Source: Lates calcarifer (Eukaryota > Chordata > Actinopteri > Centropomidae). Taken from it: 64,000 bases of DNA. Location: NCBI RefSeq assembly GCF_001640805.2, contig NC_066850.1, positions 1,321,149-1,385,148 on the forward strand. Reading direction: 5' to 3'. The notes beneath the pieces were generated by a model. The model was given only the letters and a program-made list of their open reading frames with translations. It was not told where the DNA came from and ran no database searches. Both the position numbers and the translations under genes were made by a program. Every line of letters starts with the position of its first letter. The stretch's first letter is position 1. Below are positions 1 through 12,700 of this stretch, piece after piece.

Positions 1-231
1 TTAGGAAAGGAATTTAAGTAGCATAGGCAGAATTATTTAAGTCCTGTAGCACATGAATGTCAGGGGGATAAAAGTTACTGAATCAAGTTCTGTGACCTCA
101 AACTAGCCATGAAAACGAAGGCAGGTAAAATGAATGAATTATTAAATGTTCTCCACTTCTTTAGACTCCATTAGTCAGCAGTAAAGGATTGTGGGTGCAG
201 CCTGGAATGGCCATAATTTGTCAAAACCAAC
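1..231 (-). other. atxn7l1 intron 5 (partial)
   Basis: AT-rich sequence following the exon 5 donor and reaching the left edge. No exon or repeat is recognised. Confidence 0.7.
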
Positions 232-689
232 CTGAGAGTCTTTTGTGCGACCTGGAGGAAGTCTTAGTCCCATTCTGGTGCTTCTTTTCCAACGGCAGTG
301 AAGACAGCGACGGCGACAATGACGGCATGCCGCCGGATCGGTGAGAGGGCGAAGGAGACGGGGAGGGCTTCCGGTCCAGCGGGGAGGGAGAGGGCGTGGA
401 CGACGGGCGCCTGTCCAGCGGAGAGCGGGCCGGGCTGGGCCGCCCATCCAGAGAGGAGGGGGGCGTGGCGGACCGCGGCGTGGACGGCCCGCTGGTGGCG
501 CCACGGCCGTTTGTGAGCTTCTCGCCGGGGCGCTGAGATGCCAGTGGGGCGAGGGATGGGGGTTTGAGCGAGGAAGGGGAGGAGGAGGTGGAAGAGGAGG
601 AGGAGGAAGAGGTGAGGCGCACATGGGACGCTGAATCGGCTCGGCTGAGGCAGGGCATCTTCTCCAGGCTTACAACTGGAAGCGATACA
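232..689 (-). CDS. atxn7l1: atxn7l1 coding exon 5 (Ser/Pro-rich)
   Basis: 458 nt after a 'tctgtctgcag' acceptor, donor gttggt. The exon begins [17 protein letters not shown], passes through a poly-serine run and a long Pro/Ser-rich segment, and ends HKRLSG. The Pro/Ser-rich part (about 290-502) is much longer than the matching human segment. The DNA here is unusually GC-rich. Confidence 0.9.
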
Positions 690-2383
690 CTGCAGACAGA
701 TGAAGAGAGTAAAGATGTTGTTAAAAGATTGTATCATACATGATCTGCGAGCAGTGAGAGCAGTGTGCAACATTTAATCAGACAAAAACATGCACCCACC
801 ACGTCTTGTTCCGTGCTCCCTTTGGTGGATACACAGCCAGTGGCGCCTTGCTGAAGCGGGAGTGGGGGTAATCTTTAGGCACCCTGAAAGCCAGCGTGTC
901 CCCGGGACTGGGAGCCACAGCATGGGCCACTGCGGGGGCTTTGGGCTTCATGGGGACCAGGGGGCCCCTGGAAGGGACGGGGGAGCTGTGGCGCTTCTCT
1001 GAAACAGTTCATGACAGAAACTGAGAGAAAGATCTGTAACATGTGTAAGATCACTTAGATACATGACATGACACAAAAGCACTTAGGTGCTTTTTGTATC
1101 TGGGTACTTTTTTGGATCTGATTTGCATCTGATTAGCACCTAGTCTAGTTCTGAGAGCACTGCAGTGTGGTATTTACACCAACTTTTTATTTTTTATCTT
1201 TACCCTGCTTAGGTGCCAGATGGCTGTGTTGTAACACAGGAGAGAACAAATTTGTGCCAGAACTTTTTTGCACAAAAAGAATCAAGTATTTACAAATCAA
1301 TTAAGCGTGCTTTTCTGTAATTAGCAGCCTTCCTGACACCATCTGAAGTGTCCTTGTGTGGCAAACTCCACCAATCTGTTACTATGTGAAGTTCAAACAA
1401 GAGCCAACAGTTATAAATACCTTTTGACCCAGATCTGATCAGAATACACAAGTGAAAGGATGCTCAGACACAGAAGGAAACGTAAAGGGGCTGAGGGGAG
1501 AAAGTAGGAGAGGAGAGGAGCTCACACTTACGGTTTTTGCTATGCATGTCTTTGTGGGGAGCAGGGTGGGGAGGGAATTTGGGGGGAGGGGGGTGTGGTC
1601 CAGGACTGTCTGTCTCTCTCTGTCTGTCTCACAGGGAAACTACACCCCAGCTACCTGAATGGAAACAGAGGGGTGAAGACGTCATAAACACAGAGAAACG
1701 AGGTGGGGAAAAACACACTGCACACACAGTTAAGACAGCGTTGTGGACTGCTTATAATGGAGTGTACAAATTAGCTGTAAGATCATGTTATGTTCACACT
1801 TCAAAACAACCAAGTAGCTCCTGAGCTCGTCTCTCTTGAACCAGCTGCTTCAGGAGGTAAACAACCAACATCTGCAAGATGTAGCGAGATTAAGCTGACA
1901 GATAAGTTGGTGTAAAGCAGCGGTTAATTCTGGGATGAGACCAGCCGCAGCAGATAGCTGAACTTCCTGTCTGGTGATAAGATGCTAATGTGAAACAGTG
2001 TGAAATTATGAACTATACCTCAGCTCAGGTGGGATGTATAGACTCTCAAACATGCAAAACTGCAAGTAAATATAAAAATAGACTCCTGCACAGAGCCCTG
2101 ATAACACAGGCTAACAGCAAATATCCAAAACTCAAGGGTCTGCAAACATCTTTTCTCAAGCCCTGCCTTAAAATACTTGACAGAGAGAGTGATTTGTACA
2201 AGCCAAGGTCAAATTAAAACAACTCCCTAGTGCAACTACAGACACAGTGACTAACAAACAGAGTCAGGCAGACTAACACACAGAAAGTACGTCCAAATTC
2301 GCTGACATGAATTACGTGTAGTATAAGTTTAGAAAGTGTAAAGCAAACTACTGACCGAGGTAGTACTGATGTCATGCTTTACT

Positions 2384-2447
<64 letters not shown>

Positions 2448-5400
2448 ACACAATACAAACCCATTTATGAGTGTAGTAGTATTCTACTAACTGCAGCACG
2501 TTTGAACAAGAGACAGGACTGACTGACCGGGCGACTGTGTGTGTTTGCTCAGAGGGCATGAGTGCACATGAAAGTGTGTTGCAGGTGACTGAGGGAGAGT
2601 GTGTGTACAATGCAAAGTGTGTGTGTGTGTGTTGAAGGGATTAGCCAATGCACGCGTATATAACAGCTGTGTGTGGGTATGATACCACTTGCAACCTATA
2701 TACTGCGAGTGTCTGTTTTTGAACAAGGTGTAGGCTGTGTGTACAGTAATATGAATGCATGGAAGAGTGTGAGTGTGCAGTTTGTGTGTGTATATATATA
2801 TATATATAAATGCTATGCTAGAGCATAATTTGTGTGTGTGAGCATGTGTGGCAGGTGTGTAAATAGGCCAGTGGAGGCAGAGGACCGGGGAGGCAGCTGT
2901 ATTCAGAGCAGCAGGATCAAAGTCCAGAACCACATTCACAGGTATGCAGCTACAACAGTACAAAATTCGCCCATTAAATCACACAATAATTCACAACAGT
3001 TCACACATTAGACATGCACCATTTTAGTCAACTCAACTGTACAGTTCAATGAAGCCGTACAGTAGAACTCTACTCTGGGAAAACTGTGCATGCGTGTACA
3101 CTTTCTGTGTGTGTGGACTGGAGTTTTTTTTTTTTTTTTTTCTGATCTCAGCATTTCTTTTGATTTTACCGAGCAGGAGTACGGTAAATAATAGATCTGA
3201 AGAAAGAAGATATCATAAGTGTCCTTGAGGTTATTTGACCAGGGGAAAACACACCTTGTACTTGTGCCTGTGTGGGTACAAGTACTGCTACATGCTTTAT
3301 TGTCTTTGTTTTGTTTTTCATTCCAACTACACAAGGCCAAACTATTTTTTTGAAAATTATTATTAAAAAAAGACAATTTGAGTTAAAAAAAAAAAAAAAA
3401 AAATTCTGCTAAATAAAAAAGTTTTTGTTTGACAAAAGTAAAATTAAAGCAACATAAATAAAAGCAGCTTACATTCTTGGCTAACACAAACGATGAATCC
3501 ATTTACAGCTAGTATATCTATTTGTGCAGTAAAATGATAAATGACTTATTTTCCCCTAAACAGACAGATAGATTGTGTTTTGAAACAGAACTCATCCAGT
3601 GAATAAGGAGTCAGTTGGGAGCTAACCGTACTGATTTACAATACATGGACGAATGCCCAGGCAAGGTCACTAAGCCACTCGACCACAAGGGCACCCTCAC
3701 TACTATGCTCTCCTGCCTGCCTGTCGTCATGGCAATGCTGAGAGCCCAGCTGGCTGCCAATTGGCTGCTGACTCATCCTGTGGGCGGAGCCATCGCATGA
3801 TGAGGAAGCAGGGGCTCTCAGAGCTTCAGCTGGGTTTGTTTACATCGAGAGGACAGCAGGCAAGACAGGAAGAGAAAGAAGCGTGAGGAAATTAAGAGAA
3901 ATGTCTGTGAAGATTCACACACACTCATGTTATCTCTTAGGACTAAGTCAAAAAAAGCAAGCAGGGAAACTAACAGTATATTGAAAGCAATAGAGCAGCG
4001 ACATTCTAGTAAATCTAGTCTAAGTGCTATTGGAAACATGTGGGAACTGCTATGCAGCTGGGGCGCCTTGAGGAGAGGTCAAAGGTGCTGCAAGATTTAT
4101 TTCCTCCTTGTTTTTCTTTTTTTAAAAAACAGAACATTTTAGTAACAGTTTGTCACATAAAAGTTGCAGCAACATTCATTTCAGCGTATCACAATCAGAG
4201 CAACTAAGCAACTATTATAATCATTATGCTAAAGACTCCTGAAGTACGCAGTCATATGTCAGGGCAGCTAAAACAGCCAACAGCAGCTCACAGCTGCAGG
4301 TTGCAACATGCTTTCTGGCAAGTTTCTTAGGCCTCAACGCTGAGATGACCAAACAGTAGCTTTAAATAATCACTATGAGGAGGAGCTGTGGTTTTAAAAG
4401 GCTTGGGAACCTCGCACAGATGTTATGATATGCACTGACAGTCTAGAAAAGAAACTGATAATTGATAAATGATCAAACTAAAGTGGGGACTTTCTTGCAT
4501 ATGGGAGAGTACGTTGGTCATTTTTATGTTATAAAGTGCATTGTAGGATGTAACTGTGGACGTGAGTACAGCCTAATCTGTTACTCTACACTGTCTACAC
4601 TGAGATATTCTGTGTATTCTTATGAACACTATGTATTAGGTCTCCTTAGTTCTCAGTCACTACCTCAGTAGCAGCTTTTGACTACTACCTGTACAAGCAT
4701 CTGCCTCTCTATATAAAATGTAAAGATGATGTTCCTGCCTTGCACACTACCTCTGATGTACAGCAGCAGCTGGCATTTTAATTGGTCTGAGCCTCAGCTA
4801 ATGGTTCACACACAACCAAACCGCAATAACAAAAACACAACAGTAGAACGAGCAACACCACCAGTAAAGAGAAACTAAGCAGAACTTTTGTGGTTAAAGG
4901 GCAACATTTTCCAACAACAGCCACACCACAGCCTAGGCACAAAGCGCTGTTACAGCAACAACAAACTAAAGCCGCTGAAGCACGAGCTGCCCAAACACTT
5001 GTTAAGTTAGGAGTGGAATGAAACCAAAAAGGAAACTAGGGTTTTTTTTTTTTTTGACCTGCCTCAGAGCTCAATTAATCCACCACTACAGAGAAAAGTT
5101 GGAAGGCGAGTAGAGGGAGACAGACACTCCCACCAACAGCAACAACATGACCCTTTCATCATGCGCTCCATTTCCTCACACAACACGCAGCAGGCCACCA
5201 GCAAGGGAGAGGTTAGGAGAGGCAGGCTGAGGAGAGTGGGGAGACGAGATCATAGCAGATGAGCGAATTGGAAGCAATACGCTGAAATATCTGAACACGC
5301 CACAGAGAAGTGATTCACCCAGCTTCAAAGGCCATGACTTAAACACACAGAAAAATCTAATCAGCACTTGTAAATCTAGTTTGTCGTGATGTTCGGGGCA

Positions 5401-8400
5401 GGGACGCACCAACATATGAATCGCCCTTTGAAATAAGCTTATATGAATTATAACAGTCCTCATAAAACACTCAAACATGAGAGAAAGTTGAATAAATTTC
5501 ACAGATTGCTAACAGAGTGAAGTCAACTCAAGTCATTGAGAAAATGTCTTTATTACATCCTGGTCTGTCTGTAATAAGCTTTGAAGTTCACTCACAAGCA
5601 TTTAAAACTATTTCTTTGCGCTGCCACCATGAGGGATTTATTTGATATCCCACTGGGGCCACTTAAGCCAAGAATACACATGCTTGCCTTACTCTGAGGA
5701 GATTTAAATAAACAAATCCATTAAATAGAGCGAGTCTCTGATGTATAAAACATCGTATATCCTCACCTTTCTTAACAGGAAACATAGCATATATTAAACC
5801 TAGCTTCAAGTTATGATCACTCCTCTTCACACACAGCAAAGCTCAGCAGCAAACTGGGCATGTATAACAAGGAGCCACTGACCCCTGAGGCAGCCAGCCC
5901 CCCTCCCCCTCCTCCTCCTGTGTACGTGCATGCATGAGTGTGTGCATGCATGCATTTCTTTATATGTAAAGCCCCAGTGACTGATTCGATGCACAGTTCA
6001 AGCATGAACGCAGATCCCATGATGGATACACACACACACACAAATACAAAATGCAAGGCCAGTGCAATGAATAAAACTGCAACTCAGGGTCACAACATTT
6101 AAAGTAGAACTCCCAGCAGGGAACAATGGTGCTATACTTGTGAGGATACAACAGTGACACGATGGGAATGTGCAACAATGGGAGGAAATGCATAAAACAT
6201 CAGAGGAGTATCTTGACAGGGGCAGTTCCTAGAGGCAATCCACTCAGCAGAGGTCAGGGGGAACATTTTTCATGCCATGACACGGAGCAGTTGGGCATAT
6301 AAGTGCTTCAAATTTAAGAGTGAGGTCAGTCAATCAACTATAGTAGTGGGACAGTATGACTTGTCACTGCACTACTGTTAAAATGACTGTAACTGTAAAA
6401 GTATATGATGAAACAAGATGAAAAACATTCAAAACCACAACTTTTCTACTAGTCAGCATGTGACTTGGCCCGGCTGGTTCACTACGACGCCTGCTGATCA
6501 CACTGCAGCCTGAGGACAGTTTTGTTTTATGAGGAGCTCTCAAGAGATTCCCACTCCTGACTCTGTGTGTGTGTGTGTGCGCGCATGAGTGTGTTTTAGA
6601 CCTGTTGTTACCCGACTTTGTGTGCGTGTCAGCAAGCAGAAACGCTGCCAACAAAGGGGGGTGGGAGGTGGGGGGGGGGGGGGGGGGGGGGCAAGAGCAG
6701 GGACAAAACAACAGCGGCTGCCAGGAGTGTGTGTGTGTGTGTGAGTGTGTGTGTGAGAGAGAGAGAGAGAGTGTGCATGTGTGTGTCTCACAATACCACT
6801 GACCTCTTTCTGCTGAGAAACAGAAAGTGAGAATGTGTGTGCATGCAACTCCTCTGGCCTCTTTCCTCTCAGGGAGAAGCAGTGTGAGTGTGTATTTATG
6901 TGTGTGTGTGTTCATTCAGCATGACCATGTGGCCCCCCCCCCTCCTGCTCGCTCAAACAGACGACTCAGGCTGGTGCACGTGCCGCCAACAGAAGGAAGC
7001 AGCAGCTCGCGGGCAGATGCGAGCGCGCTCGGCCGAGCCACAATCAAAAACAAACAAGAGGTAGACGGACGGGGTGAAGGACCAATGAGAGCCCGGTTCT
7101 ACTGTGCTACCATGTCAACAACAAAAGATGAATGGATACTGCCTGGTTTCCACACATTTCCCTTTTTTAAAAAAACACAATTTTGCTAATTTGGATTTTA
7201 ATACTGTTTTTGACGTTAGACGTAAGGAACGGCAACTTCTCACCTACGTTTAAGTGCTGAAGATAGCCGTCTCCATGGCAACAAATATCACATTTTGTGA
7301 AATAAGAGTGAGCAAACATGTAAAAAAAAAACAAAAAACATACATTTACAGCTTAGCACTGAATGTATGTATCATATATGTGTTGACCTTTCAACAACTT
7401 TCCTTTCCAACTCTTACAAGAGACTCTGCTGGATTCAAATCAGGAAAGTGAATCCTCTACAGGCAGAGGCTTAACATACGGGTGTATACTTTTTTAAATT
7501 GACCCATCAGCCTATCAAATCTTCCATTTGCCGTCCACCTGCTTGGAAAGAAAAATCTGCCTATATCATTACCTTAATAGCAGAGATTGTCTTTCTCCAT
7601 ATACTTATTTATTGGATAAAAAGGCCTGTGCACAATGCTACATCTGGTTGATTATTCTGTGAATTATTTAGTGTTTTCCAGCTCTTGTGAGCCTGCTGGG
7701 TATTTGAGGGCAAAACTGTGTTCTGTTTGTTCATGCAGACAACGAGGAGTTTATGCTTTAAAGTGCCGTGCAGAGATAAATAGAAATGATTGTATTGATC
7801 TAATTGGCTGTGTGTGTGTATGTTCTGTGCCTTTGTGTAACAACTGGAGATACCTCGAGGTGTGTGTGGACCTTACTGAAGTGTCAGACTATGCCCTGAG
7901 GTTTTTGTGTGACTGTGGCTCGAGGGGTAACTGTGTGTGTCTTACCATAGTGTGTGAGTATGCCCTGAGGAGTGACCACCTTATTGCAGACATGGCAGAC
8001 AACAAGAGAAAAATCCTCCAGTGCTGGAAACTGGCTGTAGACAAACATCTCTGAAAAAATAAAAACAAACAAATCAGGCCGAGGAAACACAATTCTACGG
8101 AGGAGACACAAAGACAGAAAATCATTATCAGTGTTGAACACAGCAGATTTAACACTACGTAGTATTAATAACCTCGCTGATTTATAAATGTATAATAAAT
8201 ATGAAAAACATTCATCATTTCAGGAAGTAAAGTCTCCCATTCTCCTGCACATTCACATCGTGTCACAACAGTTCAGCTTCATTTACCTACAGGTCTTTAA
8301 CACACACATTTCTCAAAGGATTTAACAGTTAAAGGCTGCAACCAAGTAATATTTTCATCATCAATTAATCTGCTAATTATTTCCTTGGTTAATTATTTGC

Positions 8401-9672
8401 TCCATCAAATGTCAGAAAAGTTAAAAATGTTCAAACCACCCACTGTGACAACTTCCAGTGTCTTGTTCTGCTATGATTACCATGTGTTCTGATCAGGCAG
8501 AAAGAAACACACACACTAACTAGTACACAGTGTGTTAGTAAGCATGTGGCTACATAATGCATAGAACTTACAAGAGATACTGCACCCACTCAAGAAAATG
8601 TGAAGATTTATACAAATATTGAGGAAAAACAATACGTCCATTGGGAAAACAGCTATTATCTCTTTTGGCTAAGCTCTGAGAACCTAATCTTCCAGTACCC
8701 AAACAAGCTCTGCTGACAGAAATCACAGCACTTATTAGCACAGGGCTTAAGCCAGACTCGGTGAGGGGAGGTGGGATGTGTTTGGATGTGTGTGTTTGTG
8801 AAAGCCTGAAAGGGAAAAAAAAAAAAGAATTGGAGAACATGTGGGTGTCTGACAGGGAGCGAGTACGTGTCGTCATGACCTGGCATTGCTGGCGAGCTGG
8901 AAAGCAAAAGAAACCGCGTTGTACTTTGGGCCAATGAGTGTGTGTCTATGTATAGAGCAGGAAAAGGATCTGTGAGGTCACTCAAGGTCAGTCCATACTA
9001 CTATACATACAGTGCTAACAAAAGCAGTCAAATAAAGTGGTTTTAGTACACAATACACACAAGATCAATTCAGTCTGATTAATACTGTAAAGGAAAAGGT
9101 CTTATTTCTCACTCATCATTTCAACGTCTGCTTTTCCTTCACTGGCAAATAAACGGCAGTGTTTGTCTTTGTGACTTTAACTGATCAGGGCTATGAGAAC
9201 GCAAATGGAAAGGTGTGGCAGAGTGCGAGAAATATTTTTTTAATATTGTCGCAGCAATCAACAGGTTTTTGATTAAGTGGTAAGGATTGATAACTTTGTC
9301 ATGAGAGCAGTTAAACAGTGGGACTGGAGACTCTGTTGGCAGGTTAGCTCAGTCTGTCAAGCAGTTTCAGTTCAGCAGCATCACCACAGTTTGTGTCTTT
9401 CCTGTCATCGCTGTCTGAGGAAACGAGCACATTTTCTTCATAATAAACTATCAGCAAGGTCCTGCCAGAATCAAAAAAATAAAAAGGAGGGAAAAAAAAA
9501 AGAAATATTGCGATGGGAAAAATTTGTTTTCTGGCACATGGCAAATTCCAAGGTTTACAGTAACAGAAAAGGACTTTAGTGGGAGGACTGAAAAAAAAGC
9601 AAGAATGCAATTTCCTCTGCATCTGCCAAGTCAAATGCAAACGAAGTGCGTCGCCTATTTCTACAGCCTGAA

Positions 9673-9708
<36 letters not shown>

Positions 9709-12700
9709 ACGTCAAGCCAACTGCCGGCGTCTGCCAAATGACTGACAGGCCAGAAAATGAACTACAAAAACAATCACTCACTGGTGAATAAGCATGTTTG
9801 GAGCTACTAAAACAATCTATCGCTGGACACTGATTACATTCAGAATAAGTAAATCAACTTCCCAGGGATGAATTAGTGTTTGGAAACGAAGCTAGTGGTA
9901 AACAAAAGAGGGGTTTGAACGCAGCGACAATCAACAGATTGCTGATTGACTAACACTACAGTAATACTCCAACTGTAACGCACACTAAATGGGGATATCT
10001 TAGAGCGGAGTATCACTTTTCAGTAATCATTCTGCTACTACAGTTGTAGGGGAGGGGATGGGCCACAGCAACAGCCTCAACTGAAGTTGTTTTTTTAAAC
10101 AGGCACATCAGATAATTATTGGTACTGCACCAAAATGTCTGATAAAGTAAACAAGCTCACCAGCGGGTGACTGGCAGCTAATGCTGCAGAACCCAGGCTA
10201 CAAACTCAACTAGACTCCTTTATTACAAAACAGTCCCAGACACGAATCTGGGTTAAACTTTCAGAGTTCAAAATGCTTCCAGCGTCTTATATTAAGACAA
10301 GTCTCAAGTCTTTTTAAGAGAGTTAGACCTAGTCAGTGCTGTATCAACTGTCATGTTATTAAAGGTTTTTCCTTTTAAATATTTTCATGATCAGAATAAA
10401 CTGATCATCAGGCAGCCATTCTGCCTCAATATCAAAGCCAGACTGACAACTGATCTCTTCCATGAAAACCACGAGGCTGGTTTCACTGACACATCACAGA
10501 CTCACTCGCTTCTGTTTTGTCACACACTGTCCTTATTTCAAACTGTGTCTGACAATAAGGGGAGGTTTTTATAGAGCAGAACCAATAAATGATTTTCAGT
10601 ATCGACTCCTTTGCTGATTATTTTCTTTACTGCTCGACTCACTAAAATCCTAAAGCCCGAGGTAACATATCCAAACGGTTCTGATGGAGAAAACTGCAAA
10701 TTCATATCATTTTGTTCGACTGTATTCCAGGGTCGACAGGCTAATGTGGCTAATTTTAGCTCAAGCCATTTAAATGCAGACACCAGTACTCCATTTACTA
10801 AATGACTAATTTTGAGTAGTCTGCTAGATAACAAGGGATTTTTTAAACCCTCAGCAGAGGAAACAGCACATGTACTGCTGACAGTATTCTATCATAGCCT
10901 GCACAGTGTGTCTGATGCATCCTGCAATTCAAATATATTCATCCTCCAAGCACATTTTTCAAAGCAGAGATGCCTTCATCATACTGGTGTGTCAGGCTAC
11001 ATACTGTCACCTCCACTGGCTGTTTGTCATAATACACTCGAAACACACCAATATTTACTGAATCAGCATCTAAATCATCCCTTCTACAGGGAGCAGCAAA
11101 CAGCAGCGTAGCAGCACTGCCTGTTTCCAGTGGGAATGATGACAGTGGGCTGCCAGTCGAGTCAGCCCGAGTTGCTGTTGGTTGTCATCATCTCCACTGT
11201 GAGAGTGTGAGAAAGAGACACAGATACTTATCATGGCCTGCAACACAAATCAATTACTGCTAGCTCGGCCTCGCCATCTACAAATATGTGCATGTGTGTG
11301 TGCACCGAGTTGTGGAGCGAGTAAAACATGTTATATGTGGCTCTTCAGTGAATCACACTTTCTGCTAGATACAAATTTACAAATAAAGCATTTAGGACGT
11401 GTTTTCCTGTGTGTTTATCAGGGCTTGTAGGTGTCTGACGATGTGTGTGTTTGTGTGCGCATATCACTCTCAGCAGGCCTGAAGTGTCATGTTGCCAGCA
11501 GATCAGCAATTCTGGAAACACCGCTCCAGTTTGGCTGGGAGAGAGGAAGACGAGGCATGTGAGTGAGCGTGAGTGTGTGAGTGTGTGAGTGTGTGTGTGT
11601 GTGTGTGTGTGGGACGGGGGTGAGGTCGGTATTTGACCAGTGAGAGTGAGAAGAGTTTCCCCGGCTCTGTGTGTGCGTCAGTGCGTTCCTACGAGGGCTG
11701 CAGCACGCTCAAACTCTCAGCGATGACTCAGGCGTGTTAGTGTGCAGCGTGTGCTCCTGAGGGTATTTATACGTGGTGAGGTGAGGAGGAACTCCTCTGG
11801 CTCCGTCCCTGGAGGCGGGGGGCGGGGAGGGAGAGCCTAGAGGGGGTGGAGGTACCCACTCACTCCTTTGGGGCACCCCACAACCCCCTCCCACATACAC
11901 TTCCACGTCATACAGATGATATTTTTGAGCAAGAGCAACTCAGTTAACACAATAAGACACATTTCAGCCTCTGAATTATGGCTGGAGATCACTCTAAGGA
12001 ACATACACGCAAATATACCAAAACACCCTCCAGCACTATCACTCCACTGCTGCTGATAACGTAGCACTTAACTAAAAATAATAACACTGACACCGCAGAT
12101 CACCCCCGTCGGGAAATAGTTTTTACTTGAGAGAAAGTGATGGGGCAGCGTTGGAAAAAGGATTTTCTTCTCACAATGACACCTTGGCAGCACAAGGTTT
12201 TTCACAAACACAGCATCCAAAAGGCTGGCAGGTTTTTTTTTTAAACCACCAGACAACTGAGGGAGCATCAAGACAAAATTGAACAACAACCACTTGTGTC
12301 ATTTTATTTATCGGTATCTTCTACAGCACCTCACACTCGCTCCATCCAAGCCTTTTTTTAATATCTGAGATATTTCTGCTGCCTTTGTCTGGACACTGGA
12401 GCCTGATGCTGCACAACAAGAAGCAGCATTTAACTGACAGCAATGAGCATTATCAAATCAACTATTCTAGTTATTTAACAAGTAAAAGTGCCTTGCCCAA
12501 GGACACTTCCCCATACAGACAGGAGGAGCCAGGGATTGAACCACAGCAGCCTCTAAGATGATGCTTTTCTTTGTCATGCAAGAAAAGTGAATTTTTCTTG
12601 GGTCTATTTAGGTGTTATGAACACATCTCCCTCTGAGATATAAAGTTATTATTAAATATGGACCTTCAGTTTTTACAGTTTTCTGACACACTGTGGATGG

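Larger units (their letters stand above)
999..7945 (-). other. atxn7l1 intron 3
   Basis: 6.9 kb intron between exons 3 and 4. It holds many TG/CA tracts (2386-2442, 2784-2809, 6564-6580, 6727-6786), a G22 homopolymer at 6670-6691, and A/T homopolymers near 3125 and 3385. Open frames here are low-complexity readings of these tracts; I see no exon in either strand. Confidence 0.7.

Noticed and set aside
175..773. Three overlapping minus-strand frames and two plus-strand frames at the left end
   Set aside because: Only the frame spliced as 232-689 gives conserved atxn7l1 sequence; the others are shadows of a GC-rich exon.
2386..2442. Regularly spaced repeats as a CRISPR-like array
   Set aside because: This is a simple GT microsatellite in vertebrate intronic DNA; no spacer structure exists anywhere in the window.
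6364..6915. 183-codon minus-strand frame and overlapping neighbours
   Set aside because: Composed largely of His-Thr, Ser-Leu and poly-Pro readings of CA, GA and G-run microsatellites; no family resemblance.
7635..8054. 139-codon plus-strand frame
   Set aside because: It is antisense to atxn7l1 exon 3, which has conserved zinc-finger residues and fitting splice sites on the minus strand.
12525..12545. Possible tRNA gene on minus (ggttcaatcc)
   Set aside because: Only the T-arm-like box is present, within a diverged repeat tail.
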